A stretch of 64,000 nucleotides of DNA from Haliotis asinina (lineage: Eukaryota; Mollusca; Gastropoda; Lepetellida; Haliotidae). Position 1 is the first letter of the stretch, and each line of letters opens with the position of its first letter. The notes under the pieces are model-generated. The model was given only the letters and a program-made list of their open reading frames with translations. It had not been told where the DNA came from and did not search any database. The stretch is taken from contig NC_090295.1 of the NCBI RefSeq assembly GCF_037392515.1, positions 18,120,001-18,184,000 on the forward strand, written 5' to 3'. Positions 12,901 to 21,584 of the stretch are shown piece by piece. Both the position numbers and the translations under genes were made by a program.

Positions 12901-14271
12901 AATGTGATCAAATATACCAAGAAAGAGGTTCGGTGCTGATATATTGATAACAGTTATGTTTTCTTCAACTTGACCACACATGTGTGTGAAATCATTTTGG
13001 GAGCTCAAGTCGCTGCAACTTCCGTCTCTGCAGATGATGATTTGTACACCCTGTTGTATATTTTCATCTAACTTGCAAACAATGTAGTCAAGGTACTTAG
13101 ATATGTTATCATTCCAAATTACTACAACCTTCAGGACAGTTGTGTCTTGGACAAAACTTGAAATGTCTTCAGCAACAGTTGTAACATAACTATTCACTTG
13201 TTTGAACCAATCCCGGTATCCCTTTTCAAATCTTGATTCTGGAAATTCTCGGTAACCACGGATGAAATACCAAGTTGTTGCCATTTGAGATATCTTCACA
13301 TGCTCTTTCCAGCTGCATATATGCAAGGGCCGTGCAATTTTAAGTGGTTCCTCTACTTGTGCTAGGAGGCCATGATCGCGACTATTTTCATCGAAGTCAA
13401 AAACCAATATCCATGGGATTGCTGTAAGAACTTCAGCTGATTTTGAAAGAACGTTGCCAGGCAGATGCCCTGTCATCAGAACAAAGTGACCTTTCTTGAA
13501 ATTGTCTACCCCTTTCATGAATGTTTCAAAAGCTGATTGTGTATGCTCTACCTTCTGCGTATCTAATGATTGTAGAAATGGGGAAGAGGGTACGAGCATT
13601 TCAGGACTTTTGGTGTCAGTTGCTTTCATCGAATCCCTTTCTGATCTCTTGCTGCCAAATTTGGTTGGACCTGCCAGTATATTTGCGTATGATCTTTTTT
13701 GCGTTGCTGCTGTATTTTCAGTTTTCCTTTTGGTTTCAGAAGGTACATGTTTTGCCATACTTCCCTTTCCCTTCTTCCTCTCAACAACTGTCCAGTCACA
13801 ACGTGTTTCTTCATCACTTGCGTCATCGGAGCTTGGTACTGAAGAGGTTGCTGGTTCCATTGTCTTTGTCCTTCTCTCTTGAATAGTTTCTTGTTCGCCT
13901 TCATTTTCAAGCCCGCTTGATTGTGGTCCTTTAATCACTTTGGCGAGAGGGACCGATCTTACGAACCAATTCGATTCTTTCAAAGTTAGCTCGAACTTTT
14001 CAGGTTTAAGTTTGAGGAATGGCAGTAAATTCATACCTGCGATTTCCTTGAATCTCCTTTTACGCCCAACATCTCCATAAAGTTTATTAAAGGAGCTTTC
14101 TAGCTTCTGCAGACTTAACGGCGGTGCATCTGCACTATGCGTTGGGTTGAGGATGCTAATCAACATTGCCACAACTACCTGATCAGTTGTGAATCCATGA
14201 GTTTCTGCCTCTGAAGTGAACAAATAGAAGTGTCGGTAATATAAACCTGACGTTAAAACACGTCGAACCAT
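10000..14271 (-). CDS. SAMD9/SAMD9L-like STAND-type NTPase, single exon
   Basis: An uninterrupted frame of 1423 residues. Seen: P-loop GSGGST at residues 568-573 inside PGSGGSTLAQRVLWEL, a likely Walker B at VIALIDGEDE near residue 619, a SIR2-like region at about 250-480 (ILVFDFDENSRDHGLL), helical repeats in the middle third, a C-terminal OB-fold-like stretch (SLVVCRGTIRPPNKNKVAGF), and a final cysteine cluster (CISCG, then CANETC). Family knowledge: vertebrate SAMD9 and SAMD9L are interferon-linked cytoplasmic virus restriction factors, about 1580 residues, also with one coding exon. No SAM domain is visible; the first 115 residues instead look like a winged-helix (LOTUS-like) fold, which is inference. 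The start is the first methionine of the frame. A minisatellite begins directly after the stop. Confidence 0.85.
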   Translation of the reverse strand: MVRRVLTSGLYYRHFYLFTSEAETHGFTTDQVVVAMLISILNPTHSADAPPLSLQKLESSFNKLYGDVGRKRRFKEIAGMNLLPFLKLKPEKFELTLKESNWFVRSVPLAKVIKGPQSSGLENEGEQETIQERRTKTMEPATSSVPSSDDASDEETRCDWTVVERKKGKGSMAKHVPSETKRKTENTAATQKRSYANILAGPTKFGSKRSERDSMKATDTKSPEMLVPSSPFLQSLDTQKVEHTQSAFETFMKGVDNFKKGHFVLMTGHLPGNVLSKSAEVLTAIPWILVFDFDENSRDHGLLAQVEEPLKIARPLHICSWKEHVKISQMATTWYFIRGYREFPESRFEKGYRDWFKQVNSYVTTVAEDISSFVQDTTVLKVVVIWNDNISKYLDYIVCKLDENIQQGVQIIICRDGSCSDLSSQNDFTHMCGQVEENITVINISAPNLFLGIFDHIHKSARSKRNYDLLEIPNDCGNTVDKQGFVWLHEYMDVIYKKIPEDSADADVIEEEAHVFFKGGTLKWDTRFLCGSDYLDVERDAMDQIVEKIKGFVLSFKSGQYTLYHAPGSGGSTLAQRVLWELRDISPCVQIHFHSGASVGDIVSRLEYLYERTHLPVIALIDGEDEHNIRYLRRSVRQMCLVVLYVKRYPYSMSEKANTSKEFWLQGHVSRKEARNLATKFGCFCTDKQKADALKSLSKDVKKGVEHQLYEFGLTAYLHEFNGIQSYVDGYLRVDKDTSKELLPWQKMLGYISLVYYYGQTSIPCQFFARMLGKPANYVVSIDDFPFEVRLFVVNDASKGKSNEIRACHYIIAKEILEQLLTRGHASRSDRSESLSLKACNNLGRLAVSFIDDASLKKGKSAVSPQAVMYMLVQTFISRDSKGLGESEAQSKKRPPLAKLLVDITSKPPYTERLQVLQTLCKAFPKEPNFHAHLGRFYAMCRPNEDDKAICAFETALNLCVKKMERKTPEEQNERLTITLSQIYHMYGMIYGQKVNRFKPSGNSFEEMASDILQLAELACDRFVKCREAKPSGHEDSFGYVGEINVRLQVCDFVRRYSGYKNIADYIDSENGSQAAMFIKKSITAIDDLIMECSTVVDPADIDSSFTDAVTWHQNLLGKYGQGLEALNLPDTIGSKRFKIAAKKLKHGGHAHFESIRCEEDIKVIVALFQEIFEDAFYRGVEDKRTLEIDFQEWLHVIRHESLSRVYSLEAVLTEVRKWHSMLGSPMSKFYLFVLTSMIGFGSEMGNGSPECLSEAQNLKEELRKYGRWVTRSRFPREWLGNTGKGIKCLISNKIYTGNSEGEVTKVSSASRSLVVCRGTIRPPNKNKVAGFIELDLGNNYVPVSVFFVPLRTEFEGPINAGVRVEFHLGFSFFNGYEAFNVKALKKYECISCGSKVEILSCEQSKKCANETCQQQICKSQEF

Positions 14272-15730
14272 ATTTTGTGAATAATTCGTGTTCTAAGGTC
14301 TGCGAGTAGGGCAAAGGTGATAATGGTGTAGTCACTTGTGTAACGGGCACAATTATCACTTTTTTAACTGCTTGTGACTACTGAAGGTTCATGTTAGAAT
14401 TTGATTTCAGTAGCCCAGAGTGACGGGATCAGGTGGCTATGTCATGATGTTGATCACTGGATTCTCTGTTCAAGATTTGATCATTTAAATACAATGGAAT
14501 ACTGCTGAGTCCGACCTAAAGCCACCTCAACTCCTACCACAAGTTGAGACAAACAACATTCCAATAATGAAAAACCAGCGAATATACTGTGTGCTTGTAG
14601 AACATGTCAACGTTGCGATGGCGGCCTGCCAGATCGGCGTTATATATCATAAGCAACATTCTTTTAGTGATATTTGTATACAAAGGTATATTTACCGAGC
14701 GGTTTCTCCAGCAACTGAACGGCATCGTTGAATACGCCAGACTGTTGATTATGATTTCCTATTTGCACCCCGGAGCAGTCATTCAAGCAATACTGGTGGA
14801 TGATCGGGCCTGTTAATGAAGCATACATAAAATCTGAATAAAGACGTAACCATACGTTCAATTCATAAATACTCTTCTAATGTAGGTGAACTGTACCTTC
14901 AATGCACGATCGTCGAAATTGGGAGATATATGTGATTGAATCAATGTTGATACAATAATAATGGATGTTTTGAGAATGCATCACCACATGGATTTCATTC
15001 AAAGAAAAGCTGTTCGTTCAGTTAACCACCTTGTTCGGTGACTGGAGTATGACATAAAAATTTCACTTTTACATTTTTCAGTCAGTAGTGTGTGATTCGA
15101 CCCAGAAAACCCTGACAATACACAGATGTAAGAAAATTATTGGAAAAAGGGGTCTACAGTGATTTATCGATCTGCCTGAAAAACGTCAAGATTCATAATG
15201 ACACCCCATGCACGTGTAGGAGGTTCCCACGTTATGCATATGCTTCCCATGTTCCCCTACAATTTTTGAAGAGTATACATGGGCATTTAAACAGCAACAC
15301 CCCATGTTGTAATTTTTGGGGGAAACCTCATATTCATTAATACATTTTGTTCGCCTTGTATATGAAACACACTTGTCCCGTAATTAGTTTTTGAGCTGTA
15401 ATAAATCGTACCGTGAACATTTATAGATCTCGAAAAAAATTAAAAACAATGAGACAGTTTTCGTGTTCACGTGTATACCTTTTTCTGCTGCGCTGTTGGC
15501 AGTTTGCTTCGGCCTTCCTTTTCGGGACGACGCCATACTGATGCGTCGCGTCACTAGATGCTACATGAATCCTGAAAAAACCCACAGACAACATGCAAAG
15601 AAAATACCACCAAATATCATTTGTACGACACGTGATACTTTAAATCCATTTTCTAGAATAAATTAAAGGTATACAGAATGTGTATTCACAACGACACGAA
15701 TCCAACCATTTATAACAAAGTGGATCAGGA
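14272..15730. other. Intergenic with one decayed family-B repeat
   Basis: About 14410-14535 matches the family-B repeat in plus orientation (GACGGGATCAGGTGG, GATCACTGGATT, CTGCTGAGT). This is also the upstream region of the SAMD9-like gene. Nothing else is recognised. Confidence 0.5.
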
Positions 15731-15732
15731 TG

Positions 15733-16680
15733 CATTCGTTGGAGTGGTGTGGTGGTAGTGGTATTGGTAGTCGGGGTGGTGTGGTGGTGGTGGTAGTGGT
15801 ATTGGTAGTTGGGGTGGTGTGGTGGTAGTGGTATTGGTAGTTGGAGTGGTGTGGTGGTGGTGGTAGTGGTATTGGTAGTTGGAGTGGTGTGGTGGTGGTG
15901 GTAGTGGTATTGGTAGTTGGAGTGGTGGTGTGGTGGTGGTGGTGGTAGTGGTATTGGTAGTTGGGGTGGTGTGGTGGTGGTGGTGGTAGTGGTATTGGTA
16001 GTTGGGGTGGTGTGGTGGTGGTGGTAGTGGTATTGGTAGTTGGAGTGGTGGTGCGGTGGTGGTGGTAGTGGTATTGGTAGTTGGAGTGGTGGTGTGGTGG
16101 TGGTGGTGGTAGTGGTATTGGTAGTCGGGGTGGTGTGGTGGTGGTGGTAGTGGTATTGGTAGTTGGAGTGGTGTGGTGGTGGTGGTAGTGGTATTGGTAG
16201 TTGGGGTGGTGTGGTGGTAGAGGTATTGGTAGTTGGGGTGGTGTGGCGGTAGTGGTAGTTGGGGTGATGTGGTGGTAGTGGTGTTGGTAGTTGGAGTGGT
16301 GTGGCGGTAGTGGCATTGGTAGTTGTGGTGGTGTTGGTGTTGTGGTAGTGGCATTGGTAGTTGGGGTGGTGTGGTTGTGGTGGTAGTAGTAGCTGTGGTG
16401 GTGGTGTGGTAGTAGTGGTAGTAGTGGTAGTGATGGTTATGATAGTGGCGGTGGTGCTAGTGGTAGTGTTGGTGTTGATGGTGGTGGTGGCGGCGGTGGT
16501 GGTATTGGTAGTGGTAGTGTTGGTGTTGATGATGGTGGTTGTGGTAGTGGTAGTGGTAGTGGTGGTGTTGTTGTTAGGTCTGGCGGTTGTATTGGTGGTG
16601 GTAGTGGTGATAGTTGTTATAGTGATAGCCGTGGTAGTGGTGGCGGTTATATTGGTGGTAATTGCAGTTGTAGTGGGAAA
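15733..16680. repeat. G/T-rich minisatellite with almost no C on the plus strand
   Basis: Units of roughly 38-45 bp built from GGTATTGGTAGTTGGGGTGG and GTGGTGGTGGTAG, strongest in 15733-16330 and decaying to simple GGT/GTA mixtures by 16680. The plus strand is almost free of C. The proline-threonine-rich frames on the minus strand follow from the repeat and are not a gene. Confidence 0.95.
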
Positions 16681-16689
16681 CTTGTGAAA

Positions 16690-17050
16690 TGTGATGTTAT
16701 GTGTGACTGAATCAGTTACAAGTAAAGATCCATTAATTTGGTGACATGAATTAACCTTTCAGCGTCATGCACATAGGCGCTTGACTCTGATATATATTTG
16801 GAAGTATGACCTAAATTTACAAGATATAGAAAGGCGTGACACTAACAATGGCGGCCCGGCTCGCCTCGGCTCGTTTTCGGTCTGAGATACGCTTCTGTAG
16901 CTTTGATCGTTGAAAAAACTGCACAATTTACACTCCGCTGACCTATGTAAATTACCTTGCGTATCACTTGCGAAGTCAGGACATATGCCCGGAAGTAAAC
17001 AAATCTCAGGTTACAAACCAGCACCGAGTAGCAGAGCGAGTCTCTGATTG
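16690..17050. other. Intergenic, nothing recognised
   Basis: No exon or repeat family is recognised before the 0.5-kb repeat that starts at about 17055. Confidence 0.4.
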
Positions 17051-17054
17051 GTCA

Positions 17055-17762
17055 TGCAATATAATTTGTTCACGGCAAAATTCTGGCATAATTATTTGTA
17101 TTTTACAGTATAAATTACCATTTTCGGCATGAAATTATCATATTTAATTACAGGAATGAAGTTCATACCTCAGTCTACAATCTCAAATGCAGGAGAATAT
17201 TTCCACCCAGGAAGTGAGTTGCCCACCAGTGAACCCCGACCGCCATTTTGTCGATTACTTGTATACTAATGATAGACACAAACGTCATGGATTTTCCAAG
17301 TATGCTGTTTCTTAGAACCTTTATGCATCACGTGGTTGAAACATGTTTAATCTTGCCCAACTCTATAAAAGGACATTGCTCTTTCTGTAGACAGAGCATA
17401 AACGGAATATATTATTTTGGAATTAAAGTGTTGCCTATAAAACGCATATATGTAAATCAAATGCTTTACATACAGACATACAGACACTCACGCGCGTGCG
17501 CACTCTCACACGTGTATTCGTTCTGGGATTCAAGATGACGACAGACCCAAAACTTTACGAGACGATAGCGTTCCATATTGTGTCGAATTAATTACAAGTA
17601 AATAATTTCATCCTTTGTAATGGATATATTCGATGCGGGCAATGCGTTCTAGTAATTTGGTGACATATATTATCTTTCAGTGTTATTTGTTTTGGATAAA
17701 ATCTGATGTCGGCGAGATTTCTACGTGTCAATACCATTCGTATTTTGTCTTTGAGGGGCATT
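17055..17762. repeat. 0.5-kb dispersed repeat, left copy
   Basis: Landmarks ATATAATTTGTTCACGGCAA, AATATTTCCACCCAGGAAG, CCGCCATTTTGTCGAT, GTCATGGATTTTCCAAG, a CA/CG-rich run near 17485, and CGGCGAGATTTCTACGTGTCA near 17712. The same landmarks recur in three tandem copies at 35370-36540, on the other side of the Polinton. Confidence 0.75.
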
Positions 17763-17782
17763 TTTTAGAAGTGAAATACGTA

Positions 17783-17909
17783 AGAATGAAGGTTTTAATG
17801 GATATCAACTTCTTCATATGAGAACACAACGTTTCGGGAGTAAGCATTAACTCCGAAACGTTGTGTTCTCATATAAAGAAGTTGATATCCATACAAATCT
17901 TCATTCTCA
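17783..17909. mobile_element. Foldback (hairpin) element, copy 2
   Basis: The left arm TGGATATCAACTTCTTCATA then GAGAACACAACGTTTCGG is followed after about 8 bp by its reverse complement. Total length is about 127 bp with only a few mismatches. Terminal sequence and left flank resemble the hairpin at 3342. Confidence 0.8.
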
Positions 17910-17911
17910 TT

Positions 17912-18328
17912 CGTATTTTATTCGTTAATTCTTCTGTATACGCGTGTTGATGATTCTATATCTGTATACTTATCTGTATTAACTTACTCCATAATTCTAA
18001 GGCACATACTGAGAATATTTATCCACTTGTATATTCTAGTCATTATGATAAGGATCAACCCACATGCTGGAATCAGGAGCTATTTAAGCCTACCAAGAGC
18101 TAACAGACTCCAGACCGAAAGTCTTGGTATCTTTAGATAGTTCAGAAACTGATTTAAGCAGGTTTTCAGGCTAAGAAGGAAGGTTACTTGTGTAAACAAA
18201 ATGTGAAGTGCTGATGCTAGTAAAGTTAATTTTGAAGATTCTGACAACAGCTTATTTCCAAAGTACTATTTCTGAGTCAGTTACAAATCAGCAGTGCGCT
18301 AATCATTTCATGTCTCTACTATGGGGAG
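17912..18328. other. Intergenic, nothing recognised
   Basis: No coding or repeat feature is recognised. Confidence 0.4.
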
Positions 18329-18459
18329 GTCAATCACAGGCAAACTGAAGCAAATGTGGTTACGCAGCGTAAAGAAAATTACCAGTCTTCATGTATGAAT
18401 ACTGGTCATAGTCTCTACGCTGCGCAACCCCACTTGCGCTACAGGTTGCCTGTGAGTCA
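18329..18459. mobile_element. Foldback element beside the LINE remnant
   Basis: The left arm (TCACAGGCAAACTGAAGC, then TACGCAGCGTA) and right arm (TACGCTGCGCAACC, then GTTGCCTGTGA) are imperfect reverse complements of about 64 bp each with almost no loop. This is a likely MITE-type palindrome of a different family from the other hairpins. Confidence 0.7.
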
Positions 18460-19359
18460 ATGCAGTTCTTTCAGCTTAGATGAAGATAGCGATGCTTACT
18501 TGAAGTCGGCGAACAGATGGGCTAGATGACCCTATTACTAAGGAAGAAGTTCTGCGCCATATATTTCGTGCTGCGAGTAAGTCCTCAGGGCAAGATGGTG
18601 AAATGGTAAAGGCTTCTAGGCATCTTATTGAACAATATCTTACCCATCTATTTAATAAATAATATTTACTCTGGTAATTGTCCTGCTTCTTAGGATAAGA
18701 ATATCATTCGTGCTATGTACAAGTAGAGATATTACAGATGATTTCAAAGGAATTTCTCTCACAGATTCTTCTTGAAAGGTTTTTATGTCTGTCCCTCGCC
18801 TTCAGTGGTGGTGTGAAGATTATAATATTGTTAGTGAATCGCAAGCTGTGTTTAGAGCTGACTATTCTGCCACTGAGCAGGTTCTATTGTCTGTTTGTGG
18901 ATTTTACTATAGCCTTTGATACCTCAAGGCAGGAAGTACCTATAAAATCACTTGCAGAAGTTGGTATAGGGGGGTAAATTTCTAAAGTTGTTGACGTCTA
19001 TGTACAGGTCTCTATCTGCTTCAGTTTCACATCTAGTGGGTTATTGGGTAGTTTCGCTTTTAATATTAGTATCTGTCAAGAATGTGTATTGAGCCCACAG
19101 ATATTTATTATTTTTGTCAATAAGTTGTGCTGTCTTTTAGAGAGGGATGGTGGCCAGGGTATTAGTTTCACTTTCCATTGGCAGTCTTCGTGCTCCCATG
19201 TTTGTTGGTGATGTATCGGTTGTTGGTGATGCATGTGTGCAGCTTCAGAGGAAGGCTCATGTTCTTAAAAGGTTTTGTGATCAGAAAGTAAATCTGAAAT
19301 AGACATAGATCACTGTGTTCAGTAATGATGGTCCTCTGCATTCATATGAAAAATGACTC

Positions 19360-19472
19360 GGGAATTTCACGGGGTAGAATAAGCCTTCAGCAACCCATGC
19401 CTGCCATAAAAGGCGACGACGAGCTGGATTATTGAGTGCGGCGTAAAACTCAACTCAACTCACTCACTCAAA
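19360..19472 (+). repeat. Internally deleted family-B repeat inside the LINE
   Basis: Head TTTCACGGGGTAGAATAAGC, then a jump to GAGTGCGGCGTAAAACTCAA and a CTCACTCACTCA tail. LINE coding traces continue on both sides, so it inserted after the LINE. Confidence 0.8.
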
Positions 19473-19892
19473 TGAGAAATGGTTTTATGAGCGAAATGTC
19501 ATAGATGCTTTATCCTATTATAAGTACATTCGAATTTTGTTCACGAATAAATTAGCTTGGACGAAGGCTAAATCTTGCCTGGTGTAACAAGCAAATAAAG
19601 CTTTGTCCTCTGTACAAAAATTGAAAGGAAACTTGATAATATTAAATGTATAGATCTTTTTAAGATAGCATGACAACACCCCTTCTTTGTGATGCTTCTG
19701 AAATTTGGGGCACACCGTATTGTAGTTCAATTGAAGCTGTTCATATCACGTTTTGGAAATACATGTAGGTGTTGTAAGTTGGCAAGTCCACGTGTACCAT
19801 TATGGCTTTGGGCGAATGTGGCAGAATACCCTTACAGTTTACTCATACATCTAATGCAGTATGATACTGGTGTAGACTCTTAATCCTAATTA

Positions 19893-19897
19893 TAGAT
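19893..19897. repeat. Target-site duplication TAGAT, left
   Basis: TAGAT precedes the left terminal repeat and recurs at 34699-34703 after the right one. LINE-derived sequence continues outward on both sides. Confidence 0.75.
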
Positions 19898-20231
19898 AGT
19901 AGTATAGGTAATAGGGGTTCTGGACCACTTTCAAGAAATGTCTCTACAAAGCCTTATTTACTAAATAAGGCTTTGGTTGGACCATTAGATCTTGCTACTA
20001 TTACCCCTACTACAAAAAAGTTGGCGGTAATTACTGTGCCTTGGTAGGAGGTAACACTGTGCCGTACGGTACGATCAATAATTCTTCTCTTACAAATCCC
20101 CTACCCGGCCCATCCCTCAAGTAGTACAAGTTAGGTTCGTCGGCTTTCATATCCACTTTATCTATGTTGTAAGTTTTGACTGACCATATAGGATCGGTGG
20201 CTCGCTTACGGCTATCGCCCTCGTGTTCCCC
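19898..20231 (+). repeat. Polinton terminal inverted repeat, left
   Basis: 334 bp, reverse complement of 34365-34698 with about four mismatches and no length difference. The inner 201 bp (20031-20231) are a copy of the last 66 codons plus stop of the integrase gene, so the left end carries a partial duplicate of that gene on the minus strand. Confidence 0.95.
19948..19974. repeat. Perfect palindrome inside the left terminal repeat
   Basis: Arms AAAGCCTTATTTA and TAAATAAGGCTTT around a single base. It is present in both terminal repeats about 50 bp from the tip. Confidence 0.95.
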
Positions 20232-20259
20232 TATGTCACGTTTATATCGATGAAACAGT

Positions 20260-20877
20260 TTAATGTGAACCGCCTACGATCACTTTGGTATTCGTAATAA
20301 AGGCTTGCTGGGCTTTTTGTATCCCCTGTTCTATGTACTTTTTTTTCTCGTCCTCGCTGATAGCAGACTTACGAGACTTGGACCGAATATCTTGTTTCAT
20401 TCCGTTATATTTTTTGAGTTCAGATAGGATTGAACGAAACTCCTCTTCTGAGATCTTACTGTCAGAGAGTGCCGTGGAAATTCGCTCACTCACTGTGTTC
20501 AGCTTTGCTTCGGCCAGAACCCTGATCTCGTCGTGTTTCAATGCCTTACGATTAAGTCTGCGTGATACTAACTTAAGCGCCAACCCTACCAACCCTGTCA
20601 CCCCAGCCGTTATTTCAATACCTAACACTATAGGTGCAGCCACGATGGTGGTTAACAACCCAACGCCTGCCGCCCCTAGTCCCATGCTGGTTGCCATAAG
20701 GGTAGTGTCAGCCCCGTCCACGATATTGAAAGCTCTATTGTACTTTTTACATAGAGCTTTCCGCGTGTCACGGTCTTGTTCTAGTTGGCGTTTCACATCA
20801 CATAACTGCCTCAAGCGGAACCCATCTACGGTTTCCAACGTCTTCGCTACTTCCTCTACGACTGGGTACAGACCCAT
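20260..20877 (-). CDS. Polinton helical protein with hydrophobic centre
   Basis: 205 residues. A charged helical N-terminus (LRQLCDVKRQLEQDRDTRKA) leads into a long Gly/Ala-rich hydrophobic stretch at about residues 55-105 (MGLGAAGVGLLTTIVAAPIV), then a second helical region with TVSERISTALSDSKISEEEF. I recall similar proteins from cnidarian Polinton-like loci, so this appears to be a conserved gene of animal Polintons, probably membrane- or virion-associated. No function is known to me. It is the outermost left gene and reads toward the terminus. Confidence 0.75.
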   Translation of the reverse strand: MGLYPVVEEVAKTLETVDGFRLRQLCDVKRQLEQDRDTRKALCKKYNRAFNIVDGADTTLMATSMGLGAAGVGLLTTIVAAPIVLGIEITAGVTGLVGLALKLVSRRLNRKALKHDEIRVLAEAKLNTVSERISTALSDSKISEEEFRSILSELKKYNGMKQDIRSKSRKSAISEDEKKKYIEQGIQKAQQAFITNTKVIVGGSH

Positions 20878-20878
20878 C

Positions 20879-21574
20879 CTATAATATATATTTTGAAAGA
20901 TATTTTAATTGGGTTTCAGTTAATTGTCTATTAATATATTTGAAGCCTACAAGATCTAGACCATCAATCAGGGTAATAGGTGAGAGGCTAATAGACTTTT
21001 CTGTTGTAATAAAAACCCCACTGAGGCTTATTAAGCGGTTTATAGGGGCCCCGTGGGTATCCTGTTGTATAACAATACGACAATATTGGCTTGTGTGTTC
21101 ATCAAACCAGTGTATTGACACCCCGGGTAAAATTTGTTGTACTTTTGAGGTGTTTTCATTACCTAAATAGAAAAAGAAGACTTCTATGATGAGTGTGAAA
21201 GGGGAGGATATATCAAGATATACGTTATAATGATTATTGCGAAATGGTAATTTATTTTTTACTATAGTCCTTAACCTATTTTTTCCGGGACCAGTAGTTA
21301 TCATGATTAATGACCTCTCCGGAATGAAATCCCCGACCCAACTACCGTTGTTCTTAATCTTAGAGATCACCCCATTTTCACCTATTGTGATATAAGGTGA
21401 GGCTGGTGTTAAGTTGATCAGCCATTTGGGTTCTTTAAAATCTGATAACGGCACCCGTTTGTACACGTTGTCTTTGAAGTGCAGGATGTATAATTCATCT
21501 TCCTCACCAGGCTGATCGAATCCCTCCGTATCTCCCAGGTCGTTAAGCGTAGTGTTGGGATGATGACTGGTCAT
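20879..21574 (-). CDS. Polinton fibre-like protein, shorter paralogue
   Basis: 231 residues, beta-rich. The N-terminal module LNDLGDTEGFDQPGEEDELY and the later LINLTPASPYITI...KNNGSWVGDFIP are matched in the 304-residue neighbour (ISDLGDTRGFDAPGVDGKSY; LINIRLVSPYVFT...VNNGTLLVAYVP). The pair arose by tandem duplication. The DLGD...G...G..Y pattern resembles short modules at the base of phage tail-fibre and spike proteins, so a virion surface or attachment role is inferred. It ends one base before the next minus-strand gene begins. Confidence 0.65.
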   Translation of the reverse strand: MTSHHPNTTLNDLGDTEGFDQPGEEDELYILHFKDNVYKRVPLSDFKEPKWLINLTPASPYITIGENGVISKIKNNGSWVGDFIPERSLIMITTGPGKNRLRTIVKNKLPFRNNHYNVYLDISSPFTLIIEVFFFYLGNENTSKVQQILPGVSIHWFDEHTSQYCRIVIQQDTHGAPINRLISLSGVFITTEKSISLSPITLIDGLDLVGFKYINRQLTETQLKYLSKYIL

Positions 21575-21584
21575 TATTATACTA

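Larger units (their letters stand above)
18475..19897 (+). mobile_element. Decayed LINE (non-LTR retrotransposon), left part
   Basis: Reverse-transcriptase traces are readable in shifting frames: ITKEEVLRHIFRAASKSSGQ, LFVDFTIAFDT (the usual FSKAFDT block), CVLSPQIFIIFVNKL, then C-terminal blocks YYKYIRILFTNKLAWTKA and MALGECGRIPL. Many stops and frameshifts make it inactive. A family-B repeat sits inside it (19360-19472). It is interrupted at 19897 by the Polinton and resumes at 34699. The LINE clade is not assigned. Confidence 0.8.

Noticed and set aside
13496-13910. Frames of about 100 codons overlapping the SAMD9-like gene
   Set aside because: Shadow frames of the long minus-strand coding exon; no family resemblance.
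15663-16687. Pro/Thr/His-rich and Val/Gly-rich frames over 200 codons
   Set aside because: Products of the G/T-rich satellite; all frames lack stops because of base composition.
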